A program made the translations under genes and the position numbers. Positions 43,224 through 51,393 of a DNA stretch of 64,000 bases are shown piece by piece. Source of the stretch: an uncultured Dysgonomonas sp. (lineage in GTDB: Bacteria; Bacteroidota; Bacteroidia; Bacteroidales; Dysgonomonadaceae); NCBI RefSeq assembly GCF_934668725.1, contig NZ_CAKUOF010000009.1, positions 62,001-126,000 of the forward strand, read 5' to 3'. Each line of letters opens with the position of its first letter. Position 1 is the first letter of the stretch. The notes beneath the pieces are model-generated. The model was not told the origin of the DNA, did no database searches, and saw only the letters and a program-made list of their open reading frames with translations.

Positions 43224-44012
43224 TTAGAGTATGAAAGATTCTGTATCCTCAGGTTTGAATGTAGACAATACATTGCCTTTGTCACTCGGATCTCCAAAAT
43301 TGGCTTTTACCGTTTCCGACATTTTGTGTGTTAGCAAATGAATCGGTATACCAATAGGGCAAGCCGTTCCGCACGAACCGCAATCGGAACAACGTCCGGC
43401 CATATGCATTACACGGTTGATCTGCCATTCCATATTTCCCAGAGTACTCGCCCACGGTTGAATCCATTGAGGACGATTTACTTCCACTATACATTTGGTG
43501 CAATAGCACATCGGGCAAGCTGCACGACAGGCATAGCATTTGAAACATTTGGATAATTCGTCTGACCAGAATGCCCAACGTTCGGCGGATGACATTTCGT
43601 CTAGTTGTTTAATCAATTCGTCATCTTCCAATTTGGGAGGTGGTGGAGTATCTTTCAGGTACTGCTTTATTTCATCTAATGAATTAAGAACTTGAATCTT
43701 TCCAGCATTGGATAATCCAAATATTTTCAGGTTTTCTTCTTTTAACTGGTTTTCGACAAAGAGTTGAACGATACTTTTTAAGGCGTAATAAGATGCCGAT
43801 ATTCCGACTCTCTTTCCTTTAACCAAATCTTTTCGGGTTAAGTAAACTGCCAGATTTCCGGTGCATTTATCATTGAATACGAGTTTTTGAGTATCTTCTG
43901 TATTATTGGCAAAAAGAGGTCTGGGGTTTCGGGTACCCTGTTCGTATCCGATAAAAAGATCAATCTCTCCTTTTTCGAACAGTTCTTTGGCTTTATTTCT
44001 CAATTCATCCAT
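43224..44012 (-). CDS. flxC: Fe-S subunit FlxC-like
   Basis: 262 residues. The N-terminal half (about 1-135) is a soluble domain with NDKCTGNLAVYLTRKDLVKGKRVGISASYYALKSIVQLF. The C-terminal half has two cysteine clusters, CFKCYACRAACPMCYCTKC (about 158-176) and CSDCGSCGTACPIGIPIHLL (about 211-230), as in FlxC of the FlxABCD-HdrABC complex. The ATG at 44012 lies 8 bases inside the flxD gene (flxD stop TGA at 44007-44005), so translation is coupled. No enzymatic cofactor other than Fe-S is visible, so it is an electron-transfer subunit. Confidence 0.87.
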   Translation of the reverse strand: MDELRNKAKELFEKGEIDLFIGYEQGTRNPRPLFANNTEDTQKLVFNDKCTGNLAVYLTRKDLVKGKRVGISASYYALKSIVQLFVENQLKEENLKIFGLSNAGKIQVLNSLDEIKQYLKDTPPPPKLEDDELIKQLDEMSSAERWAFWSDELSKCFKCYACRAACPMCYCTKCIVEVNRPQWIQPWASTLGNMEWQINRVMHMAGRCSDCGSCGTACPIGIPIHLLTHKMSETVKANFGDPSDKGNVLSTFKPEDTESFIL

Positions 44013-44484
44013 TGTTCACCTCCATTTCTTTCGCTAATTCTTCTTCGTTATTGGCTAAGAAATCAGCAGCTCTCTGATATTCAGTATAAGGACCTAGTTC
44101 ACGGATAGAGGCAACTGTAGTATTTACAATGTCTGCCCATTTAGCACCTTCGGCAGCCGATACCCATGAAAACTGAATCCTACGGATATCTATTCCCATG
44201 AAGTCGAGTAGGCTTCTGAAAAGCATCCAACGACGGCGGGCGTGAAAATTGCCCGAAGTGTAATGGCAGTCATTCGGATGGCATCCCGATACTATCACTC
44301 CATCCGAACCGTTGGCAAATGCTTTGAGTAGGAGCATAAAGTCGATACGCCCTGTACACGGAAATCGAACGATTTTTACATTCGAAGCATATTTTATACG
44401 GCTTGTACCCGTTAAGTCTGCTCCGGCATAGGTGCACCAGTTACAAACAAAGGCTAATATCTTAGGTTCAAATTCGTTATTCAT
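44005..44484 (-). CDS. flxD: MvhD-like electron-transfer subunit FlxD
   Basis: 159 residues of the MvhD/hydrogenase-delta family, which links Hdr to its electron source. PKILAFVCNWCTYAGADLTGTSRIKYASNVKIVRFPCTGRID carries the conserved Cys residues of the [2Fe-2S] site. GSDGVIVSGCHPNDCHYTSGNFHARRRW is the family signature, and RIQFSWVSAAEGAKWADIV follows. In FlxD and MvhD this subunit contacts HdrA. It starts 40 bp after hdrA and overlaps flxC by 8 bases. Confidence 0.93.
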   Translation of the reverse strand: MNNEFEPKILAFVCNWCTYAGADLTGTSRIKYASNVKIVRFPCTGRIDFMLLLKAFANGSDGVIVSGCHPNDCHYTSGNFHARRRWMLFRSLLDFMGIDIRRIQFSWVSAAEGAKWADIVNTTVASIRELGPYTEYQRAADFLANNEEELAKEMEVNNG

Positions 44485-44524
44485 AATGTTTGTTTTTCAA
44501 ATACAATAAAATCGGTTTTGTGAT

Positions 44525-46525
44525 TTACGCTTCCAATACCGCCATTACTTCGGCATACATTTGCTCGTTAGAGAATCCTTGTATATCGATAGATTTAGAT
44601 CGGCAGAAAGAAACACAAGTACCACATCCCTGGCACAATCCCGGATTTACCTGAGCAACGGTTTTAATAATTTCACCTGCACGGTTTTTTATTTCCTCCC
44701 GGTATATTGCCTGATAAGGGCAAGCAGTTTCGCATAAGAAACATCCTACGCAAGTAGATACCTCGTGCGAAGCAATGCGGTTTACTACTGCTACAACAGG
44801 TTCACGGGTCAGTTCATTGTTGGAGAATAATCCGATTACTTTGGCTGCTGCTCCTGATGCCATGCCTACTGTTTCGGGAATATCTTTTGGAGCTTGGCAA
44901 GCACCACACAAGAAGATTCCTGCTGTGTTGGTTTCTACAGGCTTTAACTTCGGATGAGCTTCGGCAAAGAACTTATATGGATCATATGAAATGTGCATTT
45001 TCTGAGCCAGTTCTTCAGCTCCTTTATTAGAAACACCTGCACTGGCAAGAACGACCATATCGGCTTCTATTTCTACAGGTTTACCACCTAAAAGAGTGTC
45101 TACTCCTTTTACAATCAGTTTACCGTCTTTTTCATAAACACGGGCAACACGACCACGAACGTAATTTACGCCATCGTCTTCGATTGCCCTGCGGACAAAT
45201 TCTTCGTAATTTTTTCCCGCTGCCCGAATATCCATGTAGAATACATACGACTCGCCATCGTGTACTTTATGCTGATACAGCATAGCGTGTTTGGCAGTAT
45301 ACATGCAACATATTTTGGAGCAATAGGGCAGTCCTTTGGCAGGATCACGAGATCCGGCACAGGCTATAAATACAATTTTTTTAGGCACGGAACCATCCGA
45401 AGGGCGACGAATAGCACCCAAAGTAGGGCCTGAGGCAGAAGCCAAACGTTCGAATTGTAATCCTGTAATAACGTCTTTGTATTTACCGTAACCATATTCG
45501 GGGAAGAAATCGGGTTTCAGCACATTGAATCCTGTGGCTGTAACCACAGCACCAATATCTTCAGTTATAAATTCATCGGGTCTGTCAAAATTAATTGCTC
45601 CCGTAGGACATACTTTCTGGCATACTTTGCATTTTCCTTTTGTATAATAAGTACAATTTGCTTTATCAATTACAGGCTTATTGGGTACTGCCTGAGGGAA
45701 TGGAGTGTAAATAGCTGTCCGTAAACCTAGTCCTTCGTTAAACTCACTGGGTATTTTCTTTGTCGGGCATTTCGAGTAGCAAACGCCACAACCTGTACAA
45801 AGTTTTGGATCGACGCTTTTTGCTTTTAAACGAATAGTTGCTTTGAAGTTACCGATAAAACCTTCCAGCTTTTCTAATTCAGCATAAGTGTATAATGTAA
45901 TATTGGGATGTTGAGCAACCTCTACCATTCGGGGAGTAAGAATACACTGCGAGCAGTCGAGGGTGGGGAATGTTTCCGATAGTTGAGACATATGTCCTCC
46001 AATAGAAGGGTCTTTCTCTATTAATATAACCTGATGTCCCGCATTGGCAATATCAAGGCTCGATTGAATACCTGCAATACCTCCACCTATAACGAGTGCT
46101 TTTTTATGAATAGGAACTTTTATCGAGTTTAGAGGTTTGTTAAGCTTTGTTTTTTCAACAAGCATTCTAACCAGATCAATAGCTTTTTCGGTAGTCTGGT
46201 CTCCTTTTTCGTGTACCCACGAACAATGCTCACGCAGGTTGGTCATTTCGCACATATATGGATTTAATCCTGCTTCAGCACAAGCTTTTCGAAAAGTAGG
46301 TTCGTGCATACGGGGAGAGCATGCTGCAACTACAACCCCGGTGAGACCCTTTTCTTTAATGGCCTCTTTTATCATTGTTTGTCCGGGATCCGAACACATA
46401 TATTTATAGTCTACACTGACTTCTACCCCTGTTATTTTAGAAGCTTCTTCGGCTACTTTCTCACAATCAACGGTGGCACTTATATTTTCACCGCAGTGGC
46501 AAACAAATACTCCTATTTTTGACAT
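44525..46525 (-). CDS. hdrA: Heterodisulfide-reductase-like subunit A
   Basis: 666 residues. N-terminal domain with CHCGENI and ACSPRMHEPTFR, CEMTNLREHCSWVH (N-terminal Fe-S site). FAD-binding fold from about residue 142 (ALVIGGGIAGIQSSLDIANAGHQVILIEKDPSIGGHM). DCSQCILTPRM is a Cys pair typical of HdrA. Inserted ferredoxin with CTGCGVCYSKCP, and a CKVCQKVCP site. C-terminal two-[4Fe-4S] ferredoxin domain (CVGCFLCETACP, CQGCGTCVSFC). HdrA is the flavin-bifurcation site in methanogens and in bacterial Hdr complexes. Here it should split NADH electrons between ferredoxin and the HdrBC disulfide site. It is in the operon order hdrC-hdrB-hdrA. Confidence 0.95.
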   Translation of the reverse strand: MSKIGVFVCHCGENISATVDCEKVAEEASKITGVEVSVDYKYMCSDPGQTMIKEAIKEKGLTGVVVAACSPRMHEPTFRKACAEAGLNPYMCEMTNLREHCSWVHEKGDQTTEKAIDLVRMLVEKTKLNKPLNSIKVPIHKKALVIGGGIAGIQSSLDIANAGHQVILIEKDPSIGGHMSQLSETFPTLDCSQCILTPRMVEVAQHPNITLYTYAELEKLEGFIGNFKATIRLKAKSVDPKLCTGCGVCYSKCPTKKIPSEFNEGLGLRTAIYTPFPQAVPNKPVIDKANCTYYTKGKCKVCQKVCPTGAINFDRPDEFITEDIGAVVTATGFNVLKPDFFPEYGYGKYKDVITGLQFERLASASGPTLGAIRRPSDGSVPKKIVFIACAGSRDPAKGLPYCSKICCMYTAKHAMLYQHKVHDGESYVFYMDIRAAGKNYEEFVRRAIEDDGVNYVRGRVARVYEKDGKLIVKGVDTLLGGKPVEIEADMVVLASAGVSNKGAEELAQKMHISYDPYKFFAEAHPKLKPVETNTAGIFLCGACQAPKDIPETVGMASGAAAKVIGLFSNNELTREPVVAVVNRIASHEVSTCVGCFLCETACPYQAIYREEIKNRAGEIIKTVAQVNPGLCQGCGTCVSFCRSKSIDIQGFSNEQMYAEVMAVLEA

Positions 46526-46546
46526 AATTTCTTCTGTTTAGGTCGT

Positions 46547-47392
46547 TTATGCAAACGTTGGTGCTACAAATAGTTTCTTAAGTCCGACTTCCTCTTTAGT
46601 TAATCCTACTGCTAATCCTATAGCCTGAGTAATATACATAACAGGAGTTTGGATATTCACGTGCAGGTAACTGTTAATTTGAGGGCGGCGCATATCCAGA
46701 TTCGATTGACACATCGGGCATGCAACAATGATTGCTTCTGCACCTCGGTCGGTTGCATCTTTTACAATTTTACCTGAGAGTTTGGCTACAATGTCTGTGC
46801 GTGAAACTGAAAATCCTGCACCGCAACATTCGGTTTTATATCCCCAATCCATAGAATCTGCACCGATCTTTTTCATCAGTATATCCATTGATTGTGGGTC
46901 TTCCAAGCGGTCGAATTTCAATATGTTTTGAGGGCGGACAAGCAGGCAACCATAATAGCATACCACTTTATGATCGAATGGCTTAACTACCCTTTCTGCT
47001 ATTTTATCGGCAATATATTTATCAATAAATTGCATCACATTGAGAATCTGAAGATTTCCCGATAGAGGCATTTGCAAAATCCCGGAAACTTTATCTTTTA
47101 ATTCTTCGTCTTGATTCAGTTCATGTTGAGTAACTGTCAGTCGGTTATAGCAAGCCGCACAAGGTACAACTATTTCTGTCATACCATCTTTTTCAGCCAA
47201 AGCAATTACCCGTGCCGGAAGTGCCATTGCCAATTCGTGATTTAGATTATGTGCAGCGGTTGCTCCACAACAATTCCAGTCGGTAATCTCCTTTAGGTTG
47301 ATATCGAAAGCTTTAGCCAGAGCTAATGTCGATTGGGCGTACTCTGAAGAAGTCCCTTTCAGAGAGCATCCCGGGTAGAATCCTATTTCCAT
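46547..47392 (-). CDS. hdrB: Heterodisulfide-reductase-like subunit B
   Basis: 281 residues with two complete CCG (cysteine-rich) domains: GFYPGCSLKGTSSEY with DWNCCGATAAHNLN and CAACYNRL, then CYYGCLLVRP with KTECCGAGFSVSRTD and CPMCQSNLDMR. In methanogen HdrB these two domains bind a pair of noncubane [4Fe-4S] clusters that reduce the disulfide, so the active-site cysteines are intact here. The physiological disulfide in bacteria without CoM/CoB is not established; DsrC-like proteins are used in sulfate reducers, and none is encoded in the window. Confidence 0.95.
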   Translation of the reverse strand: MEIGFYPGCSLKGTSSEYAQSTLALAKAFDINLKEITDWNCCGATAAHNLNHELAMALPARVIALAEKDGMTEIVVPCAACYNRLTVTQHELNQDEELKDKVSGILQMPLSGNLQILNVMQFIDKYIADKIAERVVKPFDHKVVCYYGCLLVRPQNILKFDRLEDPQSMDILMKKIGADSMDWGYKTECCGAGFSVSRTDIVAKLSGKIVKDATDRGAEAIIVACPMCQSNLDMRRPQINSYLHVNIQTPVMYITQAIGLAVGLTKEEVGLKKLFVAPTFA

Positions 47393-47479
47393 AGTTTTTA
47401 GTTGATCAAGCCTGGCTTACGAATCACTGAAAGCAGGCGTTTTTAGTTAATCACTGACCTTTTGACGGTCTGAGGCGTG

Positions 47480-48019
47480 TTATTTCTTCGTTTTAGAAAA
47501 AATAGAAGCCATCTGTTTTTTGTCTTCTACCATTTCGGGTAGGATAGGAAGTTTTCCTTTCGAAAACATTTTAGGAGCGATGTTTACATCCTGTAATAGG
47601 TTCATGGTGCGAGCTTTATAGCCGGCAACAAGACCTATTTCATATAATCGTCCGGTAAATTTTACCGAGTCGAGAAATGCTTTATGAAAAGAAACTATTT
47701 GGCTTGATTTCTTATTTATGGCTTTATTCTCAAGAGATTTCTCTCTCATATAATCCATTAGCTGAGGAATGTCTATTTCCATAGGGCAGCGTGTCAGGCA
47801 ATTTTGACAAGATACGCATAGCCATATAGTTTCGGATTTAAGCAAACTGTTATAATTGGCAGCATCGTTTGTTTGCAGCATTCTCATTACTAAACTGGGT
47901 GGATAATCCATGTCATCAGCCAAAGCACAACCAGCAGAGCATTTGCCGCATTGATAGCATCGGTTGACATTTACGCCAACTTTTGATCGTATCTCAGATA
48001 TATAGCTTTCTTTTTCCAT
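47480..48019 (-). CDS. hdrC: Heterodisulfide-reductase-like subunit C
   Basis: 179 residues, the first gene of the hdr-flx operon. Two [4Fe-4S] motifs: CYQCGKCSAGCALADDMDYPPSLVMRML (about 21-48) and CVSCQNCLTRCPMEIDIPQLMDYMR (about 69-93). A helical tail follows with FLDSVKFTGRLYEIGLVAGYK. It transfers electrons from HdrA to HdrB. An 87-bp gap separates it from hdrB and contains the small palindrome AAGCCTGGCTT (47408-47418). The 273-bp region upstream (48020-48292) is AT-rich with no exact TAnnTTTG on the minus strand and no gene. Confidence 0.93.
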   Translation of the reverse strand: MEKESYISEIRSKVGVNVNRCYQCGKCSAGCALADDMDYPPSLVMRMLQTNDAANYNSLLKSETIWLCVSCQNCLTRCPMEIDIPQLMDYMREKSLENKAINKKSSQIVSFHKAFLDSVKFTGRLYEIGLVAGYKARTMNLLQDVNIAPKMFSKGKLPILPEMVEDKKQMASIFSKTKK

Positions 48020-48292
48020 AGAATGATGCAGTTTAGGTCTCTTTATTAAATCTTGCTTGTGTTGTTTTAGAATGTTTGATTGTCATAAATTTATAATTTT
48101 GATATCTGTACATTGCAAATTACGTAAAAATAAATTTAATAAATGAATCATAGAGAGTATTTATTTTATGTTTTAGGGCATAATCGGAGGTATACTATAT
48201 TTTTATATAGTAAAATATGAGTGTTTTATTTATCTGTTTATAAGTTGTTTGTGTAGTTTTTCGGGAAATAACCGGATGAAAAAGAAAATGGT

Positions 48293-49201
48293 TTATGCAG
48301 TTTTTCTTCTAAAGTTAAAGTTGAATCCTTTTTCAGCAATATATACTCCAAAGAGTATAAATGCAGAGCCAATAAGTGCAATAGTGGTTATCTGTTCGTT
48401 AATAACGATTGCAGAAGTTAATAATGTGACCAGAGGCACAAAATAGATGTAGTTTGATGTCTGTATAACGCCTAATTCTTTAACCGCACTATTCCACATG
48501 ATGTAGCATAGCAGAGATGCGACTACCCCCAGAAATAATAAATTGACTATTGTTATAGGATCGGTTAATAAATCGGTATGAAAAACATCGGAACTCAATA
48601 ACATAAATGGCACCAACGTAATTATCCCATAGAAAAATACCTTGCGGGTGATAAATAGTGTTGAATAATGTCCGTTGAGTTTTTTAAGTATTATACCATA
48701 AAATGCCCACGATAAGGCAGCCAATATGGTTAGGATATCACCTAGCGGGTTGATCTGTAAAATAAAGCTTCCATTGAAAACAACCAAAGCAACACCTAAC
48801 AATGCTATTATGGAGCCAAAGATAAGGTGCAATTTTATATGCTCCTTTCGATAAATAAAATGTGATAGAAATGCAGTGAATATCGGTGCTGTACAAATGA
48901 TCAGAGAGACATTCGATGCCAATGTAATCTTTAAAGCTGTGTTTTCTAGGACGAAATACAAAGAGCCTGCACATAATCCCGTTCCTACAAATAAAAGTTC
49001 GTCTTTGACGTTTTTAGCCAGAAATTTACGTGGGCATACAAACCAAATACATACATAAGCCAACAGGAAACGATAAAATAGAATTTCGATGGGAGACAGT
49101 CCGTAGCCAATAAGTACTTTGGTCGAAACAAAGGTAGTACCCCATATAACGACCGTTAAGATGGTGATTATATGATACCAATATGCCTTGGTTTTTTGCA
49201 T
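48293..49201 (-). CDS. EamA/DMT-superfamily transporter
   Basis: 302-residue inner-membrane protein with ten hydrophobic segments, in the two EamA repeats (about 8-140 and 153-290). WGTTFVSTKVLIGYGLSPIEILFYRFLLAYVCIW begins the first repeat. SWAFYGIILKKLNGHYSTL and QTSNYIYFVPLVTLLTSAIVINEQIT belong to the second. DMT proteins export or import metabolites, amino acids or sugars; substrate cannot be predicted. It stands alone on the minus strand with its own candidate -7 element. Confidence 0.9.
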   Translation of the reverse strand: MQKTKAYWYHIITILTVVIWGTTFVSTKVLIGYGLSPIEILFYRFLLAYVCIWFVCPRKFLAKNVKDELLFVGTGLCAGSLYFVLENTALKITLASNVSLIICTAPIFTAFLSHFIYRKEHIKLHLIFGSIIALLGVALVVFNGSFILQINPLGDILTILAALSWAFYGIILKKLNGHYSTLFITRKVFFYGIITLVPFMLLSSDVFHTDLLTDPITIVNLLFLGVVASLLCYIMWNSAVKELGVIQTSNYIYFVPLVTLLTSAIVINEQITTIALIGSAFILFGVYIAEKGFNFNFRRKTA

Positions 49202-49226
49202 GATAAGTTTTGTGAATTTCTATATG

Positions 49227-49234
49227 CAAAAATA
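49227..49234 (-). promoter_or_regulatory. Candidate -7 element of the EamA transporter gene
   Basis: Minus-strand TATTTTTG, an exact TAnnTTTG, 26 bp before the start codon. No -33 TTG is evident. Confidence 0.35.
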
Positions 49235-49286
49235 GTATGTATTATTGAATATAGGTTTATATAAAACGCTCTTTTATCTAAAAAAA

Positions 49287-49321
49287 ATACCCACTCCGAG
49301 GATTATTTGGGGAATGGGTAT
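49287..49321 (-). terminator. Terminator of the receptor-kinase-LytTR operon
   Basis: ATACCCA (49287-49293) pairs with TGGGTAT (49315-49321), with further CC/GG pairing inside. On the minus strand the stem is followed by TTTTTTT. It lies 159 bp after the regulator stop. Confidence 0.65.
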
Positions 49322-49479
49322 AAATATATTAGAGCTGATTTAAGACATCTTATCCGTTGTGCAGATAAGCACAGAGGGTACTTTATCGAACCAGTCTTTT
49401 TGTAATTGAAATAAATTGGTAACTATCTTTATATAGTATATTCAAACCCCATTTATTGGGGTACTTGTTTGCTCCCAAT

Positions 49480-50190
49480 TTATGTTCTTTTAGATACAAA
49501 CTCCTCAAAGAACGAATCTCTGTAGAAGCTACCTATCGCAATCTCATATTTTTGAATGAAAATATCATTATTATCAAACGAATCGATATGCGTGGTATTT
49601 ACTATATAGGATCTGTTTATCCGCAGAAATGTACTTTTGGGAAGTAGCTCATGCATTGTTTTCAGATTCATGCGGGTAATGATGCGCTGTTCTGACAACT
49701 GGATAATAACATAATCCTTCAAACCTTCAATAAAAAGGATCTCTTTTAGGTTTACTTTAAAATATCGGCGATCCGATTTTACAAATATGTATTCATCCTC
49801 AATGTTTCCGACGCTTTTGTTTTCTTCCGAAAGTAAAAGCGAATGATAGGAGATGGCTTTGTCTACCGCTTTTTTCAGTCTATCGACTTCTATCGGTTTT
49901 ACCAAATAATCAATAGCCTCTACTTCATAACTGTCCAAGGCATATTCGGAATAAGCAGTGGTGAAAATAATCAGCGTATTTTTGGGTATGTTTCGGGCAA
50001 ATTCTATTCCGTTTATACCCGGCATCTGGATATCGAGGAAAACCAAATCGACCGAATTTCCCATCATAAACATAGAGGCGGCTTCAGCACTGTTAAAACA
50101 GCCGCGTAATTCCAGTTCCGAAATTTGATCTACTATTTTCTGTATACCCTTTCGGGCTATAGGTTCGTCGTCAACAATAATGCATCTCAT
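49480..50190 (-). CDS. LytTR-type response regulator
   Basis: 236 residues. Receiver domain (about 1-118) with the acidic pair VDDEP, phospho-acceptor Asp in LVFLDIQMPG (about residue 54), TTAYSEYALDSYEVEAIDYLVKP with the conserved Thr and Lys. The LytTR DNA-binding domain (about 135-232) includes YIFVKSDRRYFKVNLKEILFIEGLKDYVIIQL and FLRINRSYIVNTTHIDSF. LytTR regulators bind direct repeats about 21 bp apart; three such repeats lie upstream of this operon (55118-55183). Last gene of a five-gene operon, cognate to the LytS-type kinase encoded just before. Confidence 0.95.
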   Translation of the reverse strand: MRCIIVDDEPIARKGIQKIVDQISELELRGCFNSAEAASMFMMGNSVDLVFLDIQMPGINGIEFARNIPKNTLIIFTTAYSEYALDSYEVEAIDYLVKPIEVDRLKKAVDKAISYHSLLLSEENKSVGNIEDEYIFVKSDRRYFKVNLKEILFIEGLKDYVIIQLSEQRIITRMNLKTMHELLPKSTFLRINRSYIVNTTHIDSFDNNDIFIQKYEIAIGSFYRDSFFEEFVSKRT

Positions 50191-50258
50191 AATATGAATA
50201 ATATTAAATAGTTATGTTGAATATTTGCCATAACTAGTGTCTTTGATTCTTATACATT

Positions 50259-50289
50259 CCAAAGCAGTAAGAAGGTTCTATACCTTAAA
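50259..50289 (-). repeat. Long-form copy of the dispersed palindrome at the kinase stop codon
   Basis: Core AAGGTTCTATACCTT (50272-50286); the minus-strand TAG stop of the kinase gene (50280-50278) lies at its centre. Flanks CCAAAGCAGTA before and AAA after match the copy at 41228-41258. Confidence 0.6.
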
Positions 50290-51393
50290 TTGCAAATGGA
50301 CAGTATAGGTTGTTTCTGTTTCTTTTAATTCTAAATAATAATTATTTCCGTATAAGAGTTCTAAACGTCTTTTGATATTAGTTAAACCGAGTCCCCCTAC
50401 TTTTCGCCGGATCGGAGTTGCCGGTTTTGAGTTTTTGCATTTAAATATCAATTGGTTATCTTGTAATTCAAAAGATAAATGTACAAAAGATAAATTGTTA
50501 TTGTCCGGATTGTGTTTAACTGCATTTTCAACAAAAGGAATAAATAATAATGGCGGCACCTGTTTATTACTGAGTTCCCCATTAACATGGACTGTGTATT
50601 CGAAATGATCGCGACGGGTTTTCTCAAGATCCAGAAAACTGGTCAGAAATGATATATCTTCTTTCAGATCAACTCTGTCTCTGGTACTGTCATTGATCTG
50701 ATAGCGAAGCATACCATCGAGTTTTGTTAATATTTGTGAAGCAGCTTCAGGATCTTCGTCTACCAGAATATTGGCGTTATTCAGCATATTGAAAAGAAAA
50801 TGAGGATTTATCTGACTCTTTAGGAAGTTCAATTCGGATTGTAGCGTAGCCGATTGCAGGTCGCTGATACGCCGATTGTTTATAATCCAATACCTAAAGA
50901 GCATAAATGTAGATACTCCGGCAATAAGAAGAGCAGTTCCAAATATCGAAGAGGTAACTCCGATTACAACGGTATTAATTGCTCCGGATTTATCATTTTC
51001 AGCCAGATGAGCATTCGGCTTGACTTGATCTTCGATAATCAGTTCCCGCGAGATTCCGGGTACATTATACAGAAATTCCTGCATGAATACAATCGCTATT
51101 AGTGAGAATGTGACTAATCCTATCGCCGACAGAACGTATTGGGTGAATTTATTTTTAATTAAAAACCTGGGTACCAATATATAGATATTGAAGTATATCA
51201 TTACCAGAGTAGTTGCAAGATATGCAACAGCTACAAAGATACGGTTGTCAGTTAAAATGATTTTATCAGGTACATCCCACAGTACATTCATGGCAATAGA
51301 TACCGATACAAGTAATAACAACAGGTGTCTGTATACTCTGAATTGCGGCTCTAATAGAAAATTAGTAAGATTATCCTCTATTCTTTGGATCAT
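50278..51393 (-). CDS. LytS-type sensor histidine kinase
   Basis: 371 residues with four hydrophobic segments (about 20-38, 50-72, 85-108, 145-170), then a His_kinase domain. The H-box is INPHFLFNMLNNANILV (phospho-accepting His at about residue 195). It continues DLKEDISFLTSFLDLEKTRRDHFEY. The N-box is PLLFIPFVENAVKHNPDNNN and the G-box GLGLTNIKRRLELLYG. All key residues are intact. It starts inside the last codons of the upstream kinase-like gene (4-base overlap) and precedes the LytTR regulator by 87 bp. Confidence 0.95.
   Translation of the reverse strand: MIQRIEDNLTNFLLEPQFRVYRHLLLLLVSVSIAMNVLWDVPDKIILTDNRIFVAVAYLATTLVMIYFNIYILVPRFLIKNKFTQYVLSAIGLVTFSLIAIVFMQEFLYNVPGISRELIIEDQVKPNAHLAENDKSGAINTVVIGVTSSIFGTALLIAGVSTFMLFRYWIINNRRISDLQSATLQSELNFLKSQINPHFLFNMLNNANILVDEDPEAASQILTKLDGMLRYQINDSTRDRVDLKEDISFLTSFLDLEKTRRDHFEYTVHVNGELSNKQVPPLLFIPFVENAVKHNPDNNNLSFVHLSFELQDNQLIFKCKNSKPATPIRRKVGGLGLTNIKRRLELLYGNNYYLELKETETTYTVHLQFKV

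Noticed and set aside
47404..47420. AAGCCTGGCTT as a member of the dispersed palindrome family
   Set aside because: It has 5-1-5 geometry and no GGTC core, so it was not counted.
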